A stretch of DNA of 26,042 bases from the NCBI GenBank assembly GCA_963848675.1, contig CAWKEY010000049.1, forward strand, positions 1 through 26,042. The letters run 5' to 3'. This stretch comes from CAWKEY01 sp963848675. Lineage in GTDB: Bacteria > Pseudomonadota > Gammaproteobacteria > Methylococcales > Methylomonadaceae. Below are positions 1 to 6,839 of the stretch, piece by piece (the stretch's first letter is position 1; the number at the start of each line of letters is the position of its first letter). The notes beneath the pieces are model-generated. The model was not told the DNA's origin. It made no database searches and was given only the letters and a program-made list of their open reading frames with translations. The position numbers and the translations under genes were made by a program.

Positions 1-33
1 ACGTAATGACATTGGTGTCGAGTGTAGTAGGTT

Positions 34-50
34 ATGACTTGGCGAGTCAT
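34..50. repeat. Short perfect inverted repeat near the att scar
   Basis: ATGACT and AGTCAT are separated by five bases (TGGCG). The repeat lies about 40 bases left of the tRNA fragment, on the side where the integrated element should be. It could be a protein-binding arm or chance; a 6-bp stem is weak evidence. Nothing else is recognisable in bases 1-92. Confidence 0.3.
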
Positions 51-92
51 GCAAGTTATTGATTATTAATAGCTCATGTCTTAAGTATGTCA

Positions 93-137
93 CTTTTAAT
101 GCGATGGTCGCGCGTTCGAATCGCGCACGACCCACCA
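93..137 (+). other. 3' half of tRNA-Lys(UUU), probable integration (att) scar
   Basis: The 45 bases read as an anticodon loop CTTTTAA (anticodon TTT), a variable region, a perfect 5-bp T stem (GCGCG/CGCGC) around TTCGAAT, the acceptor strand ACGACCC, discriminator A and an encoded CCA. The whole piece aligns without gaps to the 3' part of E. coli tRNA-Lys. The matching 5' acceptor strand (GGGTCGT) and D arm are absent upstream, and the bases before CTTTTAA do not pair as an anticodon stem, so this is not a working tRNA gene. Tyrosine integrases commonly use tRNA 3' ends as attB and leave such a duplicate at the far end of the element. With the tRNA reading rightward, the intact gene and the element should lie to the left, and older chromosome should start after base 137. 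Confidence 0.8.
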
Positions 138-508
138 CATATGATTATACAAATCAAGTAGTTAGTTTATCAGGGCGACTGCTTTTTTTATGCCTGCAAT
201 TTCCTTGCGTGGCCTTGGATTTCATCAACCAGACTTTGCCCTTTTCAATACGGTAAGTGACACACCACTTGCCATAGTGCGAATAGTGTTTACTGCATTA
301 ATCAATTGTTGCAGCTCACCTGAAGAGTAATAATACACCCACTCGATCCCGCAATGCGCGCTCGGCCTTATCACGCCAATCCGGGCCTTGCAAAGCTGGC
401 ATAAAAAAACGACCAGAATTGTTTAATAAGAGCGTTTATAATCAGGCAGGACTTGAATGTTTTCCTAAACTCGAAACCTTTTAAAAAGCACGTAGGAGCA
501 GCTGTACG
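138..508. other. Gap without a recognised gene
   Basis: About 370 AT-rich bases lie between the tRNA scar and the first gene. The leftward strand between about 230 and 400 has an open stretch (it includes the peptide EWVYYYSSGELQQLINAVNT) that I cannot assign. It has no convincing start or ribosome site and may be a relic. A TAGGAG ribosome site at 493-498 belongs to the next gene. Confidence 0.4.
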
Positions 509-2044
509 ATGACTGTCGAACTCTTGATTAACTTTGCAGTGCAGTTTCTTGGAACCGGGGCCGCATTCTTCCTTGCCTATCGGTCCTTCCAAAAACGCCG
601 AATTCAGTTAGGCGCTGAACCGACGCTACCCCAATACTTTAGCCGAAGCAGCACCTACTGGATAGGGATTGTATCGTACTGCATGTTTATGGCAGCACTT
701 TACGGCTTACTTACTTGGCAGTGGCTGCCCTTGGATCCGCTGGTGACGCTCGTCGTGAAGAACCTTCGCTCAGGGGAATGGGTGAATCTTCTCAATGGAT
801 TGGACGGAAACACGATCATACCTTTGATTACCGCCGGGCTGTTTCTTTTTTTTATCGCCTGGGAAAGCAAGTTTAATCCCTTACTTATATTGAGGGACAG
901 CATCCATGACGCTTTTGCAATTCCGACCAAGGCGGTAGAAGTCTATAACGCTCTCATTACATCGAGATTGTCGGCGGTCGACGATACACTAAAAGCACAA
1001 ATTGCCAATCGCCTGCTGGTGTCGAGCATTGACCCCGGGGATTTCGAAAAATCCAGCGCTACGGTCGAGTATAAATGGGCTCATAATTGCTTGCTTTTTG
1101 ACCAGATACACAACTACGCCACCCAATCGTCCTTTCGTCGTTTGTTCAACGAGCCGTCTCTGAAATGGGGGGAAATATGTATCTCCTACAATGCGATGTC
1201 GGAAAAAGTTGCTATCTGGAAGGAAGCGGAGCCGCACTATACCAAAACGGTCAACTTGATAAAGGAGTTGGACCACCTCACCGGTCTACTCTGCCGCTTA
1301 CTTGCCTCTCTGGTCGTGTTCGGGAGCGCAAGCGAGAATGATATATGGGCAACTGTGAAGCAGCTCGGCGGCAACGTCCAAGAGGCTCGTCTGAAACACA
1401 CTTATAAATATGTTCTGTTGTTCACAGCTGCCACCGCCATTGGGGTCATGTTGGGTCGAGAGATTTCGGTGTCGCTACACAATGCTTTCCTGTTTCCCGA
1501 TAAACCGCTAGCGCATTTTAATTACACTACGCTTCGGTGGATCGTCTATGTCATACCGATGTATGTTCTTCCGATAGCGCTCGTTTTTATTTTACGGACG
1601 CTCGCCTTCAGGCATCAACGGGAGCAATCCGATCGATACTATGGGTTCTATATGGTAATGATGATAATGGGCTTCATTGTCAGTACCACGGTATCGGCGC
1701 TTATTCTCGAGTTAACTTTTTATCGCAGAGAGTATTTCAATTTTCTGGACAGCTTCATACAACATATGCGCTGGGGAATTCTGCCGGCGCTCGTGTGCGG
1801 TTTTGTGGCCTATCGAATGGACACGCCAGTGGGCGAATCGGAAGCTCTAGGTAAAATCATTATGGCCGCTGCGTTGCGTTTTCTTGCGTGGGGATCGGTC
1901 GCCGTCATTTTCATGCTTTATGCTACCGATGGCATGACCATTCAGGAGCCGAATCTGCGTTTCACCCTTGTCGGTACGGCTTTCTTCGTGGTCGGTCTCT
2001 TAGGAGCGTCTGCCCGTTTCAAGACGGCGAGGACAGATGAGTAG
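509..2044 (+). CDS. Unrecognised multi-pass membrane protein, 511 residues
   Basis: I do not recognise this family. The protein has about nine hydrophobic segments, near residues 5-24, 50-70, 103-118, 301-316, 343-363, 379-401, 422-436, 451-471 and 486-503. Between the third and fourth lies a roughly 180-residue soluble part (120-295), rich in charged residues and probably helical. The start is supported by TAGGAG ten bases before the ATG at 509. The gene is the first after the tRNA scar, and an IS630-family element begins directly behind its stop codon, so a terminator or a downstream partner may have been displaced. A membrane protein with a large cytosolic insert near a tRNA integration site could be accessory cargo, for example in defence or signalling, but no catalytic motif supports any specific role. 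Confidence 0.75.
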   Translation: MTVELLINFAVQFLGTGAAFFLAYRSFQKRRIQLGAEPTLPQYFSRSSTYWIGIVSYCMFMAALYGLLTWQWLPLDPLVTLVVKNLRSGEWVNLLNGLDGNTIIPLITAGLFLFFIAWESKFNPLLILRDSIHDAFAIPTKAVEVYNALITSRLSAVDDTLKAQIANRLLVSSIDPGDFEKSSATVEYKWAHNCLLFDQIHNYATQSSFRRLFNEPSLKWGEICISYNAMSEKVAIWKEAEPHYTKTVNLIKELDHLTGLLCRLLASLVVFGSASENDIWATVKQLGGNVQEARLKHTYKYVLLFTAATAIGVMLGREISVSLHNAFLFPDKPLAHFNYTTLRWIVYVIPMYVLPIALVFILRTLAFRHQREQSDRYYGFYMVMMIMGFIVSTTVSALILELTFYRREYFNFLDSFIQHMRWGILPALVCGFVAYRMDTPVGESEALGKIIMAAALRFLAWGSVAVIFMLYATDGMTIQEPNLRFTLVGTAFFVVGLLGASARFKTARTDE

Positions 2045-2047
2045 CTA

Positions 2048-3474
2048 TAGTTTTTCAGATAAATAATTTCCAATCAACCTAGCGAATAAATCAGCCGATA
2101 ATAGCGAAGTCCTCACGCATTTTTTGCATAACGCAGATAATTTTGCTCGCATCTTGCATATACGATTTGAACGTTTTTACGACTGAATCAAGAAGGTCTT
2201 CAAAGGTTTTGAAATATTTCAAGTGCGTTGCGTCACGTTTAGTGTTTTTCCAAAGCTTCTCAATGGGATTGTAATCAGGAGAATAGGCGGGAAGTGGCCT
2301 AATCGTAAGGCGATCTGAGTGGAGCGACTTAAATTCATTGACTATTTTGCTGTGATGATAAGGCGCACCATCTTCAACTAGAAAAATTTTACCGTCATAA
2401 TGTGCCAGCAGTTGCTCCAAAAACTCAATATAACTGAGCCCATTAAATTTTCCCGCTGTCTCAGTATGTTTTAATATCACCTCTTGATACGTTATCAGTA
2501 AGCTTTCATCAACGATAGCTTTTAGCGCGTTTAAAAAATCAAATTCCGTTGCATACTGTTCCCCTTTTAACGTTTTTAGCAGGGCAAGTAGTTCAGTGGG
2601 CAAATTCGCCTCTTTCAATAATTTTAGTGATGTTGGTTGCAGAGAATAAGCAAGTAATTGTCGATATTGAAAGCTGCCCCCGCCAAGATCAATCGAACCA
2701 AACATTTTCAGTCCCTTGCGTATCCCTCTGGTTTTAACCGTTGGCTGTTGCTCTATCGGAGCCCAAGTACGCGCTAATGAACCCCACATCGCAAAGGAAA
2801 CTTCGTCACCAAACAACACCACTGCTTTTTCTTCTTTGGCTTTTTTGATTAGCGCGGGTAAGGTTTCTTCCCGCCAGACTTCTCTAGCCGTTTCATACTT
2901 TTCCTCATCCTGACGGTCACTGATGAAGTGGGCCTTTTGGTAGCTTAACCCCAACTTTTTTAATAAGCGGGCCAAATAGTTGAGGTTGTAGCACACAGAA
3001 AATTTGAGCAAAATGAGCGCTGCAATCATGGCACAGTTCCATATTGCGCTAGAAAATCCGTGTATTTCAGGGCCTTCAGCTATCATGTCATGCAATTGTT
3101 TTTGCTGCGCTTTAGTCAGCTTTTCTTTACGTCCACGCCCTTGGTAATGCTTGCCCATTATCCAGTCTATTCCTCCGGACATGAATTTTGTTATCCAATT
3201 AACGATGGTTTTGAAATTGACATCCAACAGTTTTGCAATCTCGGTTATTCCCCTCCCTTCGCCGGAACAGATCATGGCTATTGCTAATCTGTACGCTTGA
3301 ATATTTTTTAATTTTAATGCGGTTGATAGACGTTCCCGTAATTTTTTTACAAGAGCTTTGGAAAAGATGATTACTGCCATTGATATGCTTAGTTAAAATT
3401 TTTAAATGAGCATATTCTAAAGGCGTTTTGTCGCAATTTTATTGGGCTTTGGAAATTTAATTTATGAAAGTCTA
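2048..3474. mobile_element. IS630-family insertion sequence
   Basis: The element carries one leftward transposase gene and imperfect terminal inverted repeats of about 30 bp. Read inward, the left end from 2045 begins CTATAGTTTTTCAGATAAAT and the right end from 3477 (reverse strand) begins CTATAGACTTTCATAAATTA; both continue into an AATTTCCAA block. A TA flanks each end (2046-2047 and 3475-3476), as expected for IS630/Tc1 elements, which insert at TA and duplicate it. The exact ends are ambiguous by two bases because TATA occurs at each border. The left end sits just after the stop codon of the membrane-protein gene; the right end runs into a broken PxKF-domain gene. Confidence 0.85.
2091..3380 (-). 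CDS. IS630-family transposase
   Basis: The 429-residue protein starts with a helix-turn-helix part (about residues 30-80) containing a GITEIAKLLDVNFKTIVNWI segment typical of DNA-binding domains in this family. It continues with a DDE catalytic core. The likely catalytic residues are D192 (LFGDEVSF), D337 (LVEDGAPYHH) and E374 (YSPDYNPIEKLWK); the 36 residues between the last two fit the family. It is longer than a usual IS630 transposase (about 340-350 residues) because of extra sequence between the first two acidic residues, roughly 235-315. The frame is complete and the motifs are intact, so it may be active. It would mobilise only its own element. Confidence 0.93.
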   Translation of the reverse strand: MAVIIFSKALVKKLRERLSTALKLKNIQAYRLAIAMICSGEGRGITEIAKLLDVNFKTIVNWITKFMSGGIDWIMGKHYQGRGRKEKLTKAQQKQLHDMIAEGPEIHGFSSAIWNCAMIAALILLKFSVCYNLNYLARLLKKLGLSYQKAHFISDRQDEEKYETAREVWREETLPALIKKAKEEKAVVLFGDEVSFAMWGSLARTWAPIEQQPTVKTRGIRKGLKMFGSIDLGGGSFQYRQLLAYSLQPTSLKLLKEANLPTELLALLKTLKGEQYATEFDFLNALKAIVDESLLITYQEVILKHTETAGKFNGLSYIEFLEQLLAHYDGKIFLVEDGAPYHHSKIVNEFKSLHSDRLTIRPLPAYSPDYNPIEKLWKNTKRDATHLKYFKTFEDLLDSVVKTFKSYMQDASKIICVMQKMREDFAIIG

Positions 3475-3476
3475 TA

Positions 3477-3881
3477 GTAGTAAATGATGGTGAAGGGAGC
3501 AGCGCAGGAGGCAGCGTTACGATCAGTGTTGTTTACAATTTTACCGGCTTCTTTTCTCCCGATGATAATCTGCCGATTCATATTAAAGTCACGGCTTGAA
3601 GTGCCGTACCCGTGAAGTTTAGCTTGGCTGGCAATCAAGGGCTGGATATCCTCGCGGCGGGTTACCCGAAAACACAGTCTATTTCCTGCAGTTCGACCGC
3701 GCCGAGTGACGCCATTGAAGAGACGGACACGTCCGGTAACAGCGGTCTTTCCTATGATGCTGCCAGTGATCAATTTAAATATGTTTGGAAAACAACAAAA
3801 TCCTGGAAAGGTACTTGCCGGCAATTGATCGTAAAGTCAACCGATGGCTCTGAGCACAAGGCGAACTTCATATTCAAATAA
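3477..3881 (+). pseudogene. 3' remnant of a PxKF-domain surface protein gene
   Basis: The frame reads VVYNFTGFFSPDDNLP, then a TGA stop at 3597-3599, then SAVPVKFSLAGNQGLDI and a complete C-terminus ending HKANFIFK with TAA at 3879-3881. This is the C-terminal PxKF module seen at the end of secreted or cell-surface repeat proteins; homologues have glycine (GGN) where this copy has the stop. The frame stays open leftward into the inverted repeat of the IS630 element, and no 5' half lies on the other side of that element. The gene is therefore broken at least twice: a nonsense codon, and loss of everything upstream. Re-initiation at the GTG at 3612 could give an 89-residue fragment, but that is unlikely to be a real product. 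Confidence 0.7.
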
Positions 3882-3963
3882 TGTTAGTGCTGAAGATGGG
3901 GCTGTTACGGATCAGTCGAATCGTCTGGTTTTCTCCAGTGGTTCCACACAATTATCTACGGCC

Positions 3964-3992
3964 TTGACAATCAAAATTCGTCCGATTACGCT
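3964..3992 (+). promoter_or_regulatory. Possible promoter of the toxin-antitoxin pair
   Basis: TTGACA at 3964-3969 is a perfect -35 hexamer. Seventeen bases later comes TACGCT, a poor -10 match. The weak -10 overlaps the start of the palindrome at 3992, which would suit a repressed toxin-antitoxin promoter. Confidence 0.35.
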
Positions 3993-4009
3993 TGGCTAAC
4001 ATTAGCCAA
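3992..4009. promoter_or_regulatory. Palindromic operator candidate of the toxin-antitoxin pair
   Basis: TTGGCTAA and TTAGCCAA form a perfect 8-bp inverted repeat around CA, 17 bases before the antitoxin start. Phd/VapB-type antitoxins usually repress their own operon through a palindrome in this position. The link to this antitoxin is inferred from location. Confidence 0.55.
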
Positions 4010-4026
4010 TATGCAAGGTATTACCC

Positions 4027-4278
4027 ATGCAAGTCAACATGCTTGAAGCCAAAAATCGCTTGTCCAGTCTAATTATCGCAGCCGAACGTGATGAAGAGGT
4101 GGTGATCGCCCGTAATGGTGTGCCCGTTGCTAAAATTGTTAAATATACGGCTCCCAAGGTCGCTCTTCCTGGTGCCTGGAAGGGCCGGGTTGCCTATGTC
4201 GCCGATTGGAATTCCGTTGAGACCAACGCCGTAATAGTACGTCTGTTTGCCGATGTCGATGATGCGCCTGCTACTTGA
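4027..4278 (+). CDS. Phd/YefM-type antitoxin
   Basis: The 83-residue protein begins MQVNMLEAKNRLSSLI and contains EEVVIARNGVPVAKIVK, the N-terminal DNA-binding fold of Phd/YefM antitoxins. The C-terminal part (about residue 48 on), which would bind and block the toxin, diverges as usual. An AAGG at 4014-4017 supports the start. Its 3' end overlaps the toxin start by 17 bases, typical of a co-translated toxin-antitoxin operon. It would neutralise the PIN-domain nuclease encoded next and, with it, repress transcription at the palindrome upstream. Confidence 0.85.
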   Translation: MQVNMLEAKNRLSSLIIAAERDEEVVIARNGVPVAKIVKYTAPKVALPGAWKGRVAYVADWNSVETNAVIVRLFADVDDAPAT

Positions 4279-4639
4279 TACCTGCATTGTCTACGACTGG
4301 CTGATGGGCGAACTTAAAGATCGTCCAATCATCGAACGGATCCAGGCCGAGGGCGCGATAGTCAGTTCGGTTTCGGTATGGGAAATGGCTATAAAAAACG
4401 GCCTGGGTAAAATGGCCTTGCCTTCGAGCCACATCGCCGAAGATATTGAAGCTCAAGGCTTTCAATGGTTGAATATTTCTCCTTACCATGCCCAAGGCCT
4501 TCTTGAGTTGGGCGGTCACCATAAAGATCCATTCGATCGATTGCTGATTGCCCAAGCAAAATATGAAACCCTGCGCATTGTGACTTACAATGCGGTGTTT
4601 CAAAATTATGTCGATGACATTCTTTTGATAAGAAAATGA
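4262..4639 (+). CDS. PIN-domain toxin of the VapC type
   Basis: The 125-residue protein starts MRLLLDT and has the PIN-domain signatures SVSVWEMAIKNGLGKM and DPFDRLLIAQA. Expected metal-binding acids are D6, E41, D89 and D92. The position that usually reads TxD near the end is TYN here (N110), so one acidic residue of the site may be missing. Proteins of this family are ribonucleases that cleave RNA when freed from the antitoxin. I chose the ATG at 4262 because family members begin directly with the hydrophobic strand and first aspartate; in-frame ATGs at 4247, 4253 and 4259 are also possible. The pair sits between gene remnants, consistent with a mobile or addictive module in a decaying island. 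Confidence 0.85.
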   Translation: MRLLLDTCIVYDWLMGELKDRPIIERIQAEGAIVSSVSVWEMAIKNGLGKMALPSSHIAEDIEAQGFQWLNISPYHAQGLLELGGHHKDPFDRLLIAQAKYETLRIVTYNAVFQNYVDDILLIRK

Positions 4640-4917
4640 AAGCGATTCACCATGCGGGGCAATATGGCCAACGCCTATTGTGCACTTCCCAAGCTTGGTA
4701 GGGTGATACATGCTTTTTGTGCTCACGTTCTATAAATACTGTAATGCTAAAGCGTGGGCAAAACTGCCAGGCCGCTCTACGCCATACTATTATTTTCGCT
4801 GATTTTTACAGGGATACAGGAAATTTTTATGCCAAATTACCGGCGTAACTTTGTGGCACGATTCTAATCCTTCAGGCACTCGCCATTCCATCCCTGCTGC
4901 TTTACCTCGAATCAATA

Positions 4918-5045
4918 TCTGGGTTTTAACTTAATATCGGCGGACGTTGTTTTTCAATGCTTGCAAGTAAGATTACAGCGCTGAATCAAATTCCAGATCA
5001 CCGCCGCCGGCTTGCGCGTGCGTTTCAACATCTTTTTTATGCAAT
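4918..5045 (-). pseudogene. Scrap of a NirJ-like radical SAM gene
   Basis: Read leftward, the sequence codes for RKPAAVIWNLIQRCNLTCKH, then a TGA at 4954-4956, then KTTSADIKLKP in the same frame. In NirJ and related haem-d1 or SPASM-type radical SAM proteins, VIWNLxRRCNLxCKHCY is the N-terminal iron-sulfur motif (CxxxCxxC) and is followed by a SADxDF segment. Here the third cysteine position has become a stop and the remaining roughly 350 residues are gone. The match covers only about 30 residues but falls on the most conserved part of the family. Any other radical SAM protein with an N-terminal CNLxCxHC site could be the source. Confidence 0.5.
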
Positions 5046-5102
5046 TTCCTGAACAAGCGCCAAAAAAATTGATTTTATGATTAATTAGAGGTAGATAGTT
5101 CC

Positions 5103-5135
5103 TTAATCCTGAAATCTGTGGTTTTAGGATTTTAA
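5103..5135. repeat. Imperfect inverted repeat in the leader of the repeat-protein gene
   Basis: TTAATCCTGAAA and TTTTAGGATTTTAA form an imperfect stem around TCTGTGG, with AATCCT/AGGATT perfect. It lies 24 bases before the gene start at 5159, so it could be an operator or a leader hairpin. No factor can be named. Confidence 0.35.
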
Positions 5136-5158
5136 CTAGACAAATATGGGGAGGCCTT

Positions 5159-6058
5159 ATGATGGCTATTGAATCAGTTGCAACACTGGTCAGCGCACTG
5201 GTTATTGCACTAATCATCTTAATAAAAACGGTCCGCAGAAATATTCAAAGCGGGCGCTTAAATCATGATATTGACTTGCTGGCAACAGCGGAAAGCCGCA
5301 CGCACAGCCAGCAGGATTTTGACAGATTAAAACACGAGCTCAAATCTGGCAGCATTCAGAAAAGAGCTTGTAGCAGCCCAAGTTTCATTATCCAGATCAT
5401 TTTCGGCATTGCGATTTTTGCCGGTTTTGCCTGGTGGGCGAATCATCTCTGGCAAGGCGCATTTATCGAGCTGACTGCCGCGTCCGCAGTGCTTGCCTTG
5501 ATTGGTTTAATCATGCCTTTTGAGGACTGGAGCGGAATCAAAAAGCGCAATAATAGACTCAATGAAATTGAGGCCAAACTGAAAAAAATTGCATCCAGCC
5601 TGACCGAGCCGCCCGTCAAAGTACAAGTTGCCGGTAAACCGGAGACCTTGGCTGTTCAGCAACCGGAAAAAAATACAGCCGAGAAAATACCGGAAGACTC
5701 GGTGCTGAGACGCCATTACTTGGCGTCTCAAGCCGCGGAGATTGAGGCGCGAGCCAATCCGTATCCAACCGATTCGGTGCTAAGACGGCATTATGAGACC
5801 ATGAACAAAGCCAAGTTTGAAGCCTGTGTGCAACAACTCTCTCAACCGAAGCCGGTGGTAATTCAGCAAGTTGAAAAGACTGCAGTCAGCGTGCCAAAAA
5901 TACCGCAAGACTCGGTGCTCAGGCGCCACATCCTGACGCAGTTAAGGTCGGAGATTGAAGCTTCTTTATTTCCCCGCCCTACCGATTCTGTATTAAAGCG
6001 TCATTATGAGGCCTTGCTGGAAAGCCAGCTGGAAAACAAACTGGCACAGCTGAATTAA
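5159..6058 (+). CDS. Membrane-anchored protein with four DSVLRRHY repeats
   Basis: I do not recognise a named family. The 299-residue protein has a transmembrane helix at about 5-23, a short charged loop, two further hydrophobic stretches (about 77-97 and 102-121), a probable coiled coil (128-148), and a tail with four copies of an eight-residue motif: DSVLRRHY at 180 and 205, DSVLRRHI at 251 and DSVLKRHY at 276. The spacing is 25, 46 and 25 residues, so the tail is a duplicated unit of two motifs. Each motif follows a proline two or three residues before it and is followed by a helical stretch rich in A, E and L. GGGGAGG at 5148-5154 supports the start at 5159 or the adjacent ATG at 5162. 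The tail looks like a set of docking sites for a soluble partner, but that is inference. Confidence 0.75.
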   Translation: MMAIESVATLVSALVIALIILIKTVRRNIQSGRLNHDIDLLATAESRTHSQQDFDRLKHELKSGSIQKRACSSPSFIIQIIFGIAIFAGFAWWANHLWQGAFIELTAASAVLALIGLIMPFEDWSGIKKRNNRLNEIEAKLKKIASSLTEPPVKVQVAGKPETLAVQQPEKNTAEKIPEDSVLRRHYLASQAAEIEARANPYPTDSVLRRHYETMNKAKFEACVQQLSQPKPVVIQQVEKTAVSVPKIPQDSVLRRHILTQLRSEIEASLFPRPTDSVLKRHYEALLESQLENKLAQLN

Positions 6059-6388
6059 ACCTGCTTCAGCCGGGCGTTAGGGATGGCGCCCGGTTCGACG
6101 CTAGCTGTTATGCCCGCTAAGACCAGCAAAATTTCTGAGGGCGTGGTTATTTTTGCGCCTCAGTTGGCGCATCATTTTGAATCTAATTTAAATGACAATT
6201 TTAAAATGAAATCCAGCTAATCCGCGTCGACTAAACAACGCGTATTAGTCAGCGCCTATCCGGACTTTCGGTCCATTATTCGAACCCGCTGGCTTTTACG
6301 GTGGTTGTTAAGTTCCAGTAGCATGGTCTATCACAAAGCCAACTCGACCACAACCCAAAGCCGGTCTGCGTGCGAATGGCACAGAATA
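6059..6388. other. Intergenic gap with a GC-rich hairpin
   Basis: CCGGGCG (6070-6076) pairs with CGCCCGG (6087-6093), just behind the repeat-protein gene. There is no T tract, so it is a weak terminator candidate. No gene is recognisable in the remaining 290 bases. Confidence 0.4.
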
Positions 6389-6817
6389 TTATCCTGCAAC
6401 CCCCAGAATCACCGCACCGGCCTTGAAGACTGCGGTGGCCGACTGGCCTTTGCGCAAGCCCAGCGTTTCGACGCTGTCGGTGGTCACAGTGGCGGCAATT
6501 TGCTCGCCGCCGCTTAATTCAATATCAACTTCGGCATTGACTTCGCCGGGTTTAACCTGAGTTACCGTGCCCTTTAACTGGTTGCGTGCCGAAAGCTTAT
6601 AGCCGCCGAAACCGGTGACAATGATGATTTGCGGGGCTTTGACAAGGGCAATAACCTCCATACCGGTCTTGATCGCGAGGGTTTCTGCGGAATCTTTGGT
6701 GATCGAGGCGACGATGGTTTCTCCGCCCTTCAAGCCGATATGGACTTCAGCATTGACCGCGCCGATCAGCACTTCGCTGACAGTACCAACAAACTGATTA
6801 CGTGCACTTGCTTTCAT
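6389..6817 (-). CDS. mop: Di-Mop molbindin, molybdate-binding protein
   Basis: The 142-residue protein is two tandem Mop domains, each starting with SARNQ (about residues 3-7 and 76-80) followed by an NAEVxIxLxGGE strand. Mop domains assemble into oligomers that bind molybdate or tungstate at subunit interfaces and store or buffer the oxyanion in the cytoplasm. GGGGAC lies seven bases before the start. It is the last gene of the leftward porin-modABC set, 22 bases behind modC. Unlike the transporter genes it is undamaged. The two halves resemble the two Mop domains of the ModE protein at 10498, so the domains probably share recent ancestry. Confidence 0.88.
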   Translation of the reverse strand: MKASARNQFVGTVSEVLIGAVNAEVHIGLKGGETIVASITKDSAETLAIKTGMEVIALVKAPQIIIVTGFGGYKLSARNQLKGTVTQVKPGEVNAEVDIELSGGEQIAATVTTDSVETLGLRKGQSATAVFKAGAVILGVAG

Positions 6818-6839
6818 GATGAGTCCCCTTTTGGGTTGA

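Larger units (their letters stand above)
4640..5158. other. Gap holding a gene scrap and an inverted repeat
   Basis: About 520 bases without an intact gene. The leftward strand near 4920-5045 holds a NirJ-like fragment, listed separately. An imperfect inverted repeat at 5103-5135 precedes the next gene. The rest, 4640-4915, shows nothing I can identify. Confidence 0.5.

Noticed and set aside
4271..4726. A 151-residue leftward frame opposite the PIN toxin
   Set aside because: It overlaps the toxin almost entirely, and the toxin has clear family motifs; no start signal.
6070..6093. Strong terminator after the repeat-protein gene
   Set aside because: The stem is good but lacks a T tract, so it is mentioned only as a weak candidate within the gap entry.
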